From Alphaproteobacteria bacterium (lineage in GTDB: Bacteria; Pseudomonadota; Alphaproteobacteria; Rhodospirillales; Rhodospirillaceae), in contig JAUVUZ010000015.1 in the NCBI GenBank assembly GCA_030604885.1, positions 1 through 64,000 on the forward strand: 64,000 nucleotides of DNA, in the 5' to 3' direction. The position numbers and the translations under genes are program-made. The stretch's first letter is position 1. Each line of letters starts with the position of its first letter. Below are positions 8,304-16,256 of the stretch, piece after piece. Below the pieces are notes generated by a model that worked only from the letters and a program-made list of their open reading frames with translations, did not search any database and had not been told where the DNA came from.

Positions 8304-9291
8304 AGTTTCCGTCGCGGCGCGCTGGCTCGGCCTCGCGGCGCTGCTGTTCGGCCTGATCCCCGCCCTGCTGGCGGCGATCGGCGGCGGCTATCCGTTCCAG
8401 GTGGCGATCACCGCGCTGATCTTCGTCACCCTCGCGGTCAGCCTCAACCTCGTCACCGGCACCGCCGGGCTGCTCTCGCTCGGCCATGCCGGGTTCTTCG
8501 GCGTCGGCGCCTACGCGGCGGCGCTCGCCTCCACCAAGCTCGGCTGGCCGTTCCCGCTCACCCTGCCGCTGGCGGCGGTGGCGGCGGCGGTGGTCGGCGT
8601 GCTGGTGGCGCTGCCGACGATGCGCCTGATCAGCATCTATTTCGCGGTGGCGACCCTCGGCATCGGCGAGATGATCCACGTGGCGCTGCTCAACTGGGTG
8701 TCCTTCACCCGCGGGCCGATGGGCATCCGCGCGATTCCGCCGATCGAGGTGCTGGGCCTCGACCTCTCGGGCGTGGTGGGCGGCTACTACGCGGCGGCGG
8801 CGGTGGCGGCGGCGGGGATCTTCGCGGTCCACCGGCTCACCCATTCCTATTACGGCAACGCCCTGCGCTCCTTGCGCGAGGACGACCAGTGCGCGGCGGC
8901 GATGGGCCTCAACCCGGTGCGGCTCAAGATCGAGGCGTTCGGCGTCTCCTGCGCCATCGCCGGGGCGGCGGGCGCGGTCTACGCCCACACCGCCTCGTTC
9001 ATCAGCCCCGACAGCTTCCGCTTCGAGGAATCCATCCTGATCCTGGCGATGATCGTGGTGGGCGGCCTCGGCTCCCTGCCCGGCGCGGTGGTGGGGGCGG
9101 TGCTGCTGATCGTGCTGCCCGAGGCGCTGCGCGGCATCGGCGACTTCCGCATGATCGCGGTGGGGGTGTTCATGTTCCTGTCGATCCTGTTCCAGCCCAA
9201 GGGCCTGCTGGGCGAGGCGTCGGCGATCGCGCTGTTCCGCCGCCAGTTGGGCGCGGCGTGGCGCGGCGACATCCAGGCGGGGTGGAAATGA
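8284..9291 (+). CDS. livM: ABC transporter permease LivM-type
   Basis: A 335-residue permease of the LivM family with many membrane segments. Recognisable blocks are SLNLVTGTAGLLSLGHAGFFG (residues about 54-74), the coupling loop LREDDQCAAAMGLNPVRLK, and the C-terminal MIVVGGLGSLPGAVVGAVLL. The ATG at 8284 lies inside livH, giving a 20-base overlap. The stop overlaps the livG start in an ATGA arrangement (9288-9291). These overlaps show tight translational coupling of the transporter subunits. Confidence 0.9.
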   Translation: MVANASRVSVAARWLGLAALLFGLIPALLAAIGGGYPFQVAITALIFVTLAVSLNLVTGTAGLLSLGHAGFFGVGAYAAALASTKLGWPFPLTLPLAAVAAAVVGVLVALPTMRLISIYFAVATLGIGEMIHVALLNWVSFTRGPMGIRAIPPIEVLGLDLSGVVGGYYAAAAVAAAGIFAVHRLTHSYYGNALRSLREDDQCAAAMGLNPVRLKIEAFGVSCAIAGAAGAVYAHTASFISPDSFRFEESILILAMIVVGGLGSLPGAVVGAVLLIVLPEALRGIGDFRMIAVGVFMFLSILFQPKGLLGEASAIALFRRQLGAAWRGDIQAGWK

Positions 9292-10064
9292 CGGCCGAAA
9301 CCCTTCTCGAAGTCACCGCGCTCTCCCGCGCCTTCGGCGGCCTGCGGGCGGTGGACGACGTCAGCGCGCAGATCCGCAAGGGCGAGCTGGTGGGGCTGAT
9401 CGGCCCCAACGGCGCGGGCAAGACCACCCTGTTCAACCTGATCTCCGGCTTCACCCCGCCGTCGTCGGGCACCGTGGTGTTCCGCGGCCGCACCATCAAC
9501 GGCCTGAAGCCGCACCAGGTCTCCCGCCTCGGCATGGCGCGCACCTTCCAGAACCTGCGCATCTTCCCCAACATGACGGTGTTCGACAACGTCTCGGTGG
9601 GGGCGGTGGGGGCGCTGGGCTACGGCCTGCGCCACGGTTTTTTCGGCGGCCGCGCGCGGGCGGAGGAGATTTCCGCCCGCACCTGGGCGGCGCTCGAGCG
9701 GGTCGGCCTCGCCGGGGTGGCGGGGGAGCTGGCGGCCAACCTCTCCTACGGCAAGCGCAAGTATCTCGAGATCGCCCGCGCGCTGGCCACCGATCCGGTG
9801 CTGCTGATCCTCGACGAACCGGCGGCGGGCCTCAACGACACCGAAACCGCCGAGCTGGCCCGCTTCATCAAGGGCCTGCACGCGGAGGGCGGCACCATCC
9901 TCCTGGTCGAGCACGACATGGGGCTGGTGATGAGCATCTGCGAGCGGGTGATGGTTCTCGCCTCGGGCGCCAAGATCGCCGACGCCGCGCCCGCCGCGGT
10001 GCAGGCGGACCCGGCGGTGCTCGAAGCCTATCTCGGCATCGCCGACGACGAAGAGGTGGCATGA
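9288..10064 (+). CDS. livG: ABC transporter ATP-binding protein LivG-type
   Basis: A 258-residue ATPase subunit. Walker A is GPNGAGKTT (residues about 38-46), the signature region is NLSYGKRKYLEIARAL, and Walker B is PVLLILDEPAAGLN followed by the switch histidine in LLVEHDMGLVM. The LSYG(K/Q)x form of the signature and the C-terminal extension are typical of LivG. I start at the ATG at 9288, four bases overlapping livM. A longer in-frame extension upstream is arginine-rich shadow. It overlaps livF by four bases and powers the LivHM permease. Confidence 0.92.
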   Translation: MTAETLLEVTALSRAFGGLRAVDDVSAQIRKGELVGLIGPNGAGKTTLFNLISGFTPPSSGTVVFRGRTINGLKPHQVSRLGMARTFQNLRIFPNMTVFDNVSVGAVGALGYGLRHGFFGGRARAEEISARTWAALERVGLAGVAGELAANLSYGKRKYLEIARALATDPVLLILDEPAAGLNDTETAELARFIKGLHAEGGTILLVEHDMGLVMSICERVMVLASGAKIADAAPAAVQADPAVLEAYLGIADDEEVA

Positions 10065-10786
10065 TGGCGCTCCTGGAAGTTCGCGACGTTCACGTCGCCA
10101 TGGGGGCGCAGGAGATCCTGCGCGGCATCTCCCTCGAGGTGCCGGAGCGCGCCATCGTCGCGGTGCTGGGCGGCAACGGCGTCGGCAAGACCACCCTGAT
10201 GCGCGCGATTTCCGGCATCTACGGCATCAAGTCGGGGGAGATCCGCTTCGACGGACGCGAGATCGGCAACGCCAAGTCCCACGAGATCGTCCGCCTCGGC
10301 CTTGCCCAGGCCCCCGAGGGGCGCCAGATCTTCGGGACGATGACGGTGCGCGAGAACCTGCAGCTCGGCGGCATCGCGATTCCCCCGGGCGAGACCGCCG
10401 CGCTGCTCGACAAATCGCTGGAGCTGTTCCCGGTGCTGAAGGCGCGCCTGACGCAGAAGGCCGGGTCGCTCTCGGGCGGCGAGCAGCAGATGCTGTGCAT
10501 CGCCCGGGCGCTGATGGCGAAGCCCAAGCTGCTGCTGCTGGACGAACCCTCCCTCGGCCTCGCGCCCAAGGTGGTGAAGCTGATCTTCGACCTGGTGAAG
10601 CGCATCCGCGACGAAGGGGCGACGATCCTGATCGTCGAGCAGAACGCCAAGGCGGCCCTGAAGGTCGCCGACACCGCCTACGTCGTCGAGGGCGGGAAAA
10701 TCGCCGTCTCCGGCCCGGCGGCCGATCTCGCCCGCGACCAGCGGGTGATCGACGCCTACCTCGGCGGCCACGCGAAAGGACACTGA
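10061..10786 (+). CDS. livF: ABC transporter ATP-binding protein LivF-type
   Basis: A 241-residue second ATPase of the same transporter. Walker A GGNGVGKTTLMRAISG lies at residues 35-50, the signature LSGGEQQMLCIARALM near 138-153, Walker B KLLLLDEPSLGLAP near 157-170, and the switch region ILIVEQNAK near 190. The EPSLGLAP wording is diagnostic for LivF. The start codon shares ATGA with the livG stop. The next gene starts one base after its stop, so the hydrolase genes downstream belong to the same operon. Confidence 0.92.
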   Translation: MMALLEVRDVHVAMGAQEILRGISLEVPERAIVAVLGGNGVGKTTLMRAISGIYGIKSGEIRFDGREIGNAKSHEIVRLGLAQAPEGRQIFGTMTVRENLQLGGIAIPPGETAALLDKSLELFPVLKARLTQKAGSLSGGEQQMLCIARALMAKPKLLLLDEPSLGLAPKVVKLIFDLVKRIRDEGATILIVEQNAKAALKVADTAYVVEGGKIAVSGPAADLARDQRVIDAYLGGHAKGH

Positions 10787-10787
10787 C

Positions 10788-11267
10788 ATGCCGGCCACGA
10801 TTCTCGAACGTCGCCGCATCGAGGCGGAGTTCGCCCTCAACCTGATGCGCGAGATGACCGCCCGCTTCGGCGAACAGGCGGCCCGCGAAACCCTCTCCGC
10901 CGCGGTGAAGGAAGCGGCGCGCGCCTTCGGCCGCCAGCTCGCGGCGGACGAGGCGGGGGAGCCGGACCTCGAAACCTTCGCCGCCCGCCTGCCGATGTGG
11001 CAGGCCGACGACGCCTTGCAGATCGAGGTGCTGGAGGCGACGCCGGACAAGCTCGCCTTCGACGTCCACCGCTGCCGCTATGCGGAGATGTATCGCGAGA
11101 TCGGCGCCGCGCACATCGGCGACATCCTCTCCTGCGAGCGCGACGGCGAGTTCTGCGTCGGCTATTCGCGGCGGATGAAGCTCACCCGCACCCAGACGAA
11201 AATGCAGGGCGCCAGCCACTGCGACTTCCGCTACACCCTCGACCCCGAGGACGGAGGCCCGCAATGA
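10788..11267 (+). CDS. L-2-amino-thiazoline-4-carboxylate (ATC) hydrolase family protein
   Basis: This 159-residue protein is a good match to the ATC-hydrolase family. It has a helical N-terminal half (FALNLMREMTARFGEQAARE), then VHRCRYAEMYREIGAAHIGD, LSCERDGEFCVGYS, and the ending RTQTKMQGASHCDFRYTL, with conserved cysteines near residues 95, 113, 120 and 142. In the described pathway this enzyme opens the thiazoline ring to a carbamoyl-cysteine, which an M20-type amidohydrolase then cleaves. An M20 gene overlaps this one by four bases, which is suggestive. The actual substrate here is unproved. Confidence 0.78.
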   Translation: MPATILERRRIEAEFALNLMREMTARFGEQAARETLSAAVKEAARAFGRQLAADEAGEPDLETFAARLPMWQADDALQIEVLEATPDKLAFDVHRCRYAEMYREIGAAHIGDILSCERDGEFCVGYSRRMKLTRTQTKMQGASHCDFRYTLDPEDGGPQ

Positions 11268-12433
11268 CGCCGGACGACCTCGCCCCCCTGGTGCCGGAGA
11301 TGACGGCGTGGCGCCACCACCTCCACGCCCATCCGGAAACCGCGTTCGCCGAGGTGGAGACCGCCCGCTTCATTGCCGAGCGGCTGCGGGCCTTCGGGCT
11401 GGAGCCGCACCTCGGCCTCGCCAAGACCGGCGTGGTGGCGACGCTGAAGCTGGGCACCTCGAACCGCGCCATCGGCCTGCGGGCGGACATCGACGCCCTC
11501 GACATCCCCGAGGCCAACGCCTTCGCCCACGCCTCGAAAATCCCCGGCAAGATGCACGCCTGCGGCCACGACGGCCACACCGCGATGCTGCTGGGCGCCG
11601 CCAAGCACCTGGCCTCCGAGGGGGGCTTCGACGGCACCGTCCACTTCATCTTCCAGCCCGCCGAGGAGAACGAGGGCGGCGGCCGCGCGATGGTGGAGGA
11701 CGGACTGTTCGACGCCTTCCCGATGGAGGCGGTCTACGGCATGCACAACTGGCCCTACCTGCCGTTCGGCGCGGCGGCGGTGGCGCCGGGGCCGATGATG
11801 GCGTCGTTCGACGTGTTCGAGATCGCGCTGGCCGGGCGCGGCACCCACGCGGCGATGCCCCACAAGGGCGACGACGTGCTGCTGGCGGCGGGCGAGCTGA
11901 TCGTCGCGCTGCAGAGCATTCCGAGCCGCCTGGTGGACCCCCTCGACCCGGTGGTGGTGTCGGTGACGCAGATCCACGGCGGCGACACCTGGAACGTGCT
12001 GCCCGGCTCCGCGGTGCTGCGCGGCACGGTGCGCGCGTTCTCCGCCGCGGTGCAGGATGCGGTCGAGTCGGCGATGACGCGCATCGCCCGCGCCACCGCC
12101 GAAATCCACGGCGCCACCGCCGAGGTGCGCTACGAGCGCCGCTATCCCGCCACCCTCAACGACCCGCGCGAGGCGGCCTTCTGCGCCGAGGTGCTGGGCG
12201 GCCTGCTGGGGGCGGACCAGGTGGACGCCGCGCCCCGCCCCAACATGGGGGCGGAGGATTTCGCCTTCCTGCTGGCGAAGAAGCCCGGCGCCTACGTCTG
12301 GCTCGGCACCGGCACGCCGCAAGGCTCGGCGCCGCTGCACAACCCGGCCTACGACTTCAACGACGCGGCGTTGCCGGTGGGCGCGGCCTACTGGGTGAAC
12401 CTGGTGCGGGCGGCGCTGCCGGAGAAGCCGTAA
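11264..12433 (+). CDS. M20-family amidohydrolase (hippurate hydrolase/aminoacylase type)
   Basis: A 389-residue M20D metallo-amidohydrolase. The N-terminal HLHAHPETAF motif (residues 19-28), GLRADIDALDI (71-81), the metal-binding HACGHDGHTAMLLG (98-111) and PAEENEGGGRAMVEDG (about 134-149) are all present, as is the C-terminal NMGAEDFAFLL. Such enzymes split N-acyl or N-carbamoyl amino acids with a two-metal centre. The start ATG at 11264 overlaps the ATC-hydrolase stop (ATGA). As last gene of the operon it probably completes breakdown of whatever the Liv-type transporter imports. Confidence 0.85.
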   Translation: MTPDDLAPLVPEMTAWRHHLHAHPETAFAEVETARFIAERLRAFGLEPHLGLAKTGVVATLKLGTSNRAIGLRADIDALDIPEANAFAHASKIPGKMHACGHDGHTAMLLGAAKHLASEGGFDGTVHFIFQPAEENEGGGRAMVEDGLFDAFPMEAVYGMHNWPYLPFGAAAVAPGPMMASFDVFEIALAGRGTHAAMPHKGDDVLLAAGELIVALQSIPSRLVDPLDPVVVSVTQIHGGDTWNVLPGSAVLRGTVRAFSAAVQDAVESAMTRIARATAEIHGATAEVRYERRYPATLNDPREAAFCAEVLGGLLGADQVDAAPRPNMGAEDFAFLLAKKPGAYVWLGTGTPQGSAPLHNPAYDFNDAALPVGAAYWVNLVRAALPEKP

Positions 12434-12451
12434 GCCTCTTGCGGATATTTT

Positions 12452-12466
12452 CGTTATAGTGTTGCG
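12452..12466 (+). promoter_or_regulatory. Motif shared with the nikM upstream region (copy 1)
   Basis: CGTTATAGTGTTGCG lies 123 bp before nikK, in the gap after the M20 gene. The same word with one change (CGTTATAGTGTTTCG) occurs at 13492-13506, 48 bp before nikM. A shared 15-mer with one mismatch ahead of two functionally linked nickel transcription units suggests a common promoter element (TATAGT could be a -10 box) or operator. Confidence 0.45.
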
Positions 12467-12588
12467 TTGGCCGCGTCGCCGGATTACGGTGGCGCGGTTT
12501 CGCTTTCCGGGAGGGAGGGCGACCGTCGCGCGGCGCGCAGGCGCGCCCCGATAGATACGATATAACCGACCAAATTCCGGGGGTTTTC

Positions 12589-13386
12589 ATGATCCGTTTC
12601 CGCCGCGTTCTCGGCATCGCCGCTCTCGCGAGCCTCGTGGCCGCGCCTGCCGCGCAGGCCCACTTCCAGCTCGTCTACACGCCCGAGGTCAACGTCGAGA
12701 AGGCCGCCAGCCTGCCGTTCCGCCTGATCTTCTGGCATCCGATGGAAAACGCCCACGTGATGGACATGGGCCAGCCGGAAGAGGTGTTCGTCGTCACCAA
12801 GGACGGCAAGGAAGACCTGAAGGCGGCCCTGAAGCCGATCACCTTCAAAGGCTCCGAGAACGCCGCCAAGGCCTTCGCCCTCGACCTGCCGGTGAAGAAG
12901 AACGGCGACTACATCGTCACCGTGGTGCCCGCGCCCTACCTCGAAAAGAGCGAGGACGTGTACATCCAGCAGATCGCCAAGTCGTTCGTCAACAAGGGCG
13001 GCCTGCCCACCAACTGGGCCGAGCCGGTGGGCCTGCCGACCGAGATCGTGCCCTTGAACAAGCCCACCAACATCCTCGCCGGGTCCACCTTCTCGGGCGT
13101 GGTGCTGTCCGAGGGCAAGCCGGTGGCCGGCGCCGAGATCGAGATCGAATACATCGCCGCCGCGCCGGACATGAAGACCGACGCCGCGCCGAAGCCGAGC
13201 GTGCAGCCCCCGGCGGGCGGCGCCATCGTCGCGGTGACCGACGAGAACGGCGTGTTCACCTTCGGCATTCCGAAGGCGGGCTTCTGGGGCTTCGCCGCGC
13301 TGGGCACCGGCCCGGTCAAGGAGCACCAGGGCAAGGAGCTGTCCCAGGACGCGGTGATCTGGATTCGCGCCTACGACTTCAAATAA
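12589..13386 (+). CDS. nikK: Periplasmic nickel-uptake accessory protein, DUF4198 (NikK-type)
   Basis: A 265-residue exported protein with a signal peptide (GIAALASLVAAPAAQA, cleavage before HFQLVYTP at about residue 22). The mature N-terminal histidine, the HPMENAHVMDMGQP segment and the carboxypeptidase-like fold ending are characteristic of DUF4198 proteins. In nickel-type energy-coupling-factor transporters these are named NikK and are thought to help metal capture in the periplasm. It is followed by a strong hairpin and then nikMLQO, so it is a separate transcription unit in the same locus. Substrate assignment as nickel (rather than cobalt) follows from the NikK/NikL components. Confidence 0.75.
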   Translation: MIRFRRVLGIAALASLVAAPAAQAHFQLVYTPEVNVEKAASLPFRLIFWHPMENAHVMDMGQPEEVFVVTKDGKEDLKAALKPITFKGSENAAKAFALDLPVKKNGDYIVTVVPAPYLEKSEDVYIQQIAKSFVNKGGLPTNWAEPVGLPTEIVPLNKPTNILAGSTFSGVVLSEGKPVAGAEIEIEYIAAAPDMKTDAAPKPSVQPPAGGAIVAVTDENGVFTFGIPKAGFWGFAALGTGPVKEHQGKELSQDAVIWIRAYDFK

Positions 13387-13404
13387 CCCGCGCCCCGCGC
13401 GCAC

Positions 13405-13431
13405 CCGGCGGCCCCTCGGAAGGGCCGCCGG
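13405..13431. terminator. GC-rich hairpin after nikK
   Basis: A perfect 10-bp stem (13405-13414 with 13422-13431) around a CTCGGAA loop lies 19 bp after the nikK stop. There is no clear T run, so termination strength is uncertain. Its place between two nickel units supports separate transcription of nikK and nikM. Confidence 0.55.
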
Positions 13432-13491
13432 ACGGCTCCGCCGCTTTCCCGATTGCGCGGCGGCGGAACCTTGGGTAGCTTCCGCTCCCGA

Positions 13492-13506
13492 CGTTATAGT
13501 GTTTCG
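13492..13506 (+). promoter_or_regulatory. Motif shared with the nikK upstream region (copy 2)
   Basis: CGTTATAGTGTTTCG lies 48 bp before nikM and matches the element upstream of nikK at 14 of 15 positions. TTGGGT at 13471-13476 is 18 bp ahead of TATAGT at 13495-13500, an acceptable sigma-70 layout for this copy, so the motif may simply be a shared promoter core. Confidence 0.45.
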
Positions 13507-13553
13507 CGCTGCCGCCGGGGGCCAAGGGCGCGGACATCGAAGGACAACAGGCA

Positions 13554-14159
13554 ATGCATATCGTCGATGGTGCGTTGAGCACCGAGGTGGTGATCGCGGG
13601 CGGCGTGCTCGCGGCGGGGGGCATCGCGCTGGGGCTGAAGCGGCTGCCGGTCGAGAAGATTCCCGCGGCGGGGGTGCTGAGCGCGACGTTTTTCGTCGCC
13701 TCGCTGGTCCACGTGCCGGTGGGGCCGTCGTCGGTCCACCTCATCATGAACGGGTTGGCCGGGCTGATCCTCGGCTGGGCGGCGTTCCCCGCGCTGTTCA
13801 TCGGCCTGCTGCTGCAGGCGGTGTTCTTCGGCTTCGGCGGCATCACCGTGCTCGGCGTCAACACCTTCAACATCGCCTTCCCGGCGGTGCTCGCCTATTA
13901 CGCCACGCGGCGCGGCTGCGCCAACCCCAACCCCAAGGTGGCGGCGGCGTGGGCGGCGTTCGGCGGCGCCTTCGCGATCGCCGCGACCACCGCGTGCGTG
14001 GCGGTGGCGCTGGCGGTTTCGGGCGAGCAGTTCGTGCCCGCCGCCAAGCTGGTGTTCGTCACCCACATTCCGATCATGGCGATCGAGGCGGCGATTTCCG
14101 CCGCCGTGGTGTTCCTGGCCGCCCGGGTGAAGCCCGAGCTGCTGCGCTCGGAGGTTTGA
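13554..14159 (+). CDS. nikM: Nickel/cobalt ECF transporter substrate-specific membrane subunit, CbiM/NikM family
   Basis: A 201-residue membrane protein starting MHIVDG, where histidine 2 is part of the metal-binding N-terminal loop conserved in CbiM/NikM proteins. Further family blocks are FVASLVHVPVGPSSVHLIMNGLAG-like sequence (residues about 43-65) and GGITVLGVNTFNIAFPAV (about 92-110). In the ECF complex this S component binds the metal ion, with NikQ as T component and NikO as ATPase. nikL starts 5 bp after the stop. Length and start are as expected. Confidence 0.88.
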   Translation: MHIVDGALSTEVVIAGGVLAAGGIALGLKRLPVEKIPAAGVLSATFFVASLVHVPVGPSSVHLIMNGLAGLILGWAAFPALFIGLLLQAVFFGFGGITVLGVNTFNIAFPAVLAYYATRRGCANPNPKVAAAWAAFGGAFAIAATTACVAVALAVSGEQFVPAAKLVFVTHIPIMAIEAAISAAVVFLAARVKPELLRSEV

Positions 14160-14164
14160 GAGTC

Positions 14165-14728
14165 ATGCAGGTTTCCGCTTTTCTTCGCTCCGCCGCGGCC
14201 GCCGCCGCGGTGATGGCCGCCGCGACCCCGGCGCTCGCCCACAAGGTGGTGATGGACGCCTACCAGAGCGGCGACGTGGTCGAGGGCGAACTCGGCTTTT
14301 CCGACGGCACGATGTCGCAGGATACCGTGGTGGAGGTGTTCGACGCCTCGGGCGCCAAGGTCGGCGAGACCAGGACCGACGCCAAGGGCGTGTTCACCTT
14401 CAAGCCCGCCGCCCCCGGCGCGCTGACCTTCCGCGCCAACCTCGGCGCGGGCCACATCGGCACCGCGACCCTGGAGGCCGAGGAGGCCGCCGCGCCGCCC
14501 GCCGCCCCGGCCGATGCCGCCGCCCCGGCCGCCGTGGGCGTGGACGCCGCGCAGATCGCGCAACTGGTCGCCGAGCAGGTGCGGCGCGAGGTCAAGCCGC
14601 TGCGCCAGGAGATTCTCGACTACAAGGAGAAGAACGACCTCCAGACCATCCTCGGCGGCCTCGGCTACATCGCCGGGCTGTTCGGCATCGGCTTCTACGT
14701 CGCCGCGCGGCGCAAGGCGAGCGCCTGA
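14165..14728 (+). CDS. nikL: Nickel transport small subunit NikL-type
   Basis: This 187-residue protein has a signal peptide (AAAAAVMAAATPALA) followed by HKVVMDAYQSGDVVEGELGFSDG, an exported beta domain of the NikL type. An alanine/proline-rich linker follows (residues about 105-122), then a helix ending in a C-terminal membrane segment (LGGLGYIAGLFGIGFYVAA) and a positive tail. NikL proteins stand in for CbiN in nickel ECF transporters. I start at the ATG at 14165; an upstream in-frame extension lies across nikM and is shadow. It lies between nikM and nikQ with gaps of 5 and 3 bp. Confidence 0.75.
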   Translation: MQVSAFLRSAAAAAAVMAAATPALAHKVVMDAYQSGDVVEGELGFSDGTMSQDTVVEVFDASGAKVGETRTDAKGVFTFKPAAPGALTFRANLGAGHIGTATLEAEEAAAPPAAPADAAAPAAVGVDAAQIAQLVAEQVRREVKPLRQEILDYKEKNDLQTILGGLGYIAGLFGIGFYVAARRKASA

Positions 14729-14731
14729 GCC

Positions 14732-15520
14732 ATGGCGCACCAGGTCTTCGCCGTCGACGCGGAGGAGATCCCCGACCGGGGGCGGACGATCGTGCGCCGC
14801 CTCGACCCGCGGGCGCGCATCCTTGCCGCCTGCGGCTTCGCGGTGGCGGTGGTGGCGCTGAAGAGCTTCGCGCCGCTGCTGCTCGCCCTCGCCGGGGGCC
14901 TGGTGCTGATGCGCCTGGCGGACATGGAACCGCTCCCCACCCTGAAGCGGGTGGCGATGATGGACGGGTTCATCGTCTTCATGCTGGTGCTGCTGCCCTT
15001 CACCACCCCGGGCGAGACGGTGCTGACGGTGGCGGGCTTCCCCGCCACCCGCGAAGGCTTCGTGCTGGCGGCGCAGATCGCGCTCAAGGCCAACGCCATC
15101 GTGCTGGCGGCGATGGCGCTCGTGGGCACGATGGAGCCGGTCACCCTCGGGCATGCGCTCTATCGCCTCAAGGTGCCGGAAAACCTCGTCCACCTGATGC
15201 TGTTCACGGTGCGCTACATCGACGTGATCCACCAGGAATACCAGCGCATGCGCCTCGCGATGCGGGCGCGCGGCTTCCGCCCCGCCAACACCCGCCACAC
15301 CTACACCAGCTTCGGCTACCTCATCGGCATGATGCTGGTGCGCGCGCTGGAGCGCTCGGAGCGCATCCTCGCGGCGATGAAGTGCCGGGGGTTCTCGGGG
15401 CGGCTGGAAGTTCTCGACACCCTTCGCTACCATCGCCGCGACGCGGCGTTCGCGGTCGTCGCCGCCCTGTTCGCGGGCGCCCTGCTGTTCATGGAGTTCG
15501 CCGATGTCGCCGCTTTTTGA
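14732..15520 (+). CDS. nikQ: ECF transporter transmembrane (T) component, CbiQ/NikQ family
   Basis: A 262-residue membrane protein of the CbiQ family, which links the metal-binding subunit to the ATPase. The paired coupling signatures of T components are visible: MAMRARGFRP (written RLAMRARGFRP, residues about 170-180) and MKCRGFSGRL (about 215-224), each containing A/C-R-G. Several hydrophobic spans precede them. It overlaps nikO by 17 bases. Start at the ATG at 14732 gives the usual length. Confidence 0.87.
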   Translation: MAHQVFAVDAEEIPDRGRTIVRRLDPRARILAACGFAVAVVALKSFAPLLLALAGGLVLMRLADMEPLPTLKRVAMMDGFIVFMLVLLPFTTPGETVLTVAGFPATREGFVLAAQIALKANAIVLAAMALVGTMEPVTLGHALYRLKVPENLVHLMLFTVRYIDVIHQEYQRMRLAMRARGFRPANTRHTYTSFGYLIGMMLVRALERSERILAAMKCRGFSGRLEVLDTLRYHRRDAAFAVVAALFAGALLFMEFADVAAF

Positions 15521-16199
15521 TCTCACCGGCATCCGCTTCGGCTACCCGGGCCGCCCGGCGGTGCTGAACGGCGTGGACCTCCGCCTCGACGCCGGGGAGC
15601 GCCTGTGCCTCACCGGCTTCAACGGCGCGGGCAAGAGCACCCTGCTGCACATCATGGTCGGCCTGCTCAAGCCCGACGCGGGCGAGGTGGTGGCGTTCGG
15701 CAGCCCGCGCCGCGCCGAGGCCGAGTTCCGCGAGGTTCGCCGCCGCGCCGGTCTGGTGTTCCAGGACCCGGACGACCAGCTGTTCTGCCCGACGGTGGCG
15801 GAAGACGTGGCGTTCGGCCCCCTCAACCTCGGCAAGAGCCGCGCCGAGGCGGCGGAGATCGTCGACCGGGTGCTGGAAAGCCTCAACCTCACCGCCTTCC
15901 GCAACCGCATCACCCACAAGCTCTCGGGCGGCGAGAAGCGCCTCGTCACCCTGGCGGCGGTGCTGGCGATGGAGCCGGAGGCGCTGCTGCTGGACGAACC
16001 CACCAACGCGCTGGACGAACGCACCACCGAACGGCTGGTGGAGATTCTCTGCGGCCTGCCGCAGGCGATGGTGATCGTCTCCCACGATCCGCACTTCCGC
16101 GCCAAGGTGGTGACGCGCACGGTGCGCCTGGAGCACGGCCGCCTCGCCGCGCCCGACGGCGGGCCGGAGCACGACTGCTGCCGCGTCGCCGCCCAGTGA
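15504..16199 (+). CDS. nikO: ECF transporter ATPase, CbiO/NikO family
   Basis: A 231-residue ATPase. Walker A is GFNGAGKSTLLHIMVG (residues about 37-52). The Q-loop region GLVFQDPDDQLFCPTVAEDVAFGPLNLG-like stretch is the classic CbiO signature around residues 85-112. The ABC signature is LSGGEKRLVTLAAVLAM and Walker B is ALLLDEPTNALDERT. The PDDQLF wording separates ECF ATPases from other ABC proteins. It drives uptake through nikM/nikQ. The 17-base overlap with nikQ indicates coupling. It ends 57 bp before rcnR. Confidence 0.92.
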   Translation: MSPLFDLTGIRFGYPGRPAVLNGVDLRLDAGERLCLTGFNGAGKSTLLHIMVGLLKPDAGEVVAFGSPRRAEAEFREVRRRAGLVFQDPDDQLFCPTVAEDVAFGPLNLGKSRAEAAEIVDRVLESLNLTAFRNRITHKLSGGEKRLVTLAAVLAMEPEALLLDEPTNALDERTTERLVEILCGLPQAMVIVSHDPHFRAKVVTRTVRLEHGRLAAPDGGPEHDCCRVAAQ

Positions 16200-16227
16200 C
16201 GCGGCGCGGCTTTTTCATGCCCCCACG

Positions 16228-16246
16228 TATCCCCTCCCCCAGGATA
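16228..16246. promoter_or_regulatory. Candidate RcnR-type operator
   Basis: TATCC-CCTCCCCCA-GGATA is a 5-bp inverted repeat flanking a C-tract, ending 10 bp before the rcnR start. Known RcnR/FrmR-class operators consist of a G/C tract bordered by short inverted AT-containing arms, so this is likely where the RcnR-like protein represses its own rcnR-rcnA unit. The overlap with the ribosome-binding region also fits. Confidence 0.6.
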
Positions 16247-16256
16247 GGATAAGCCG

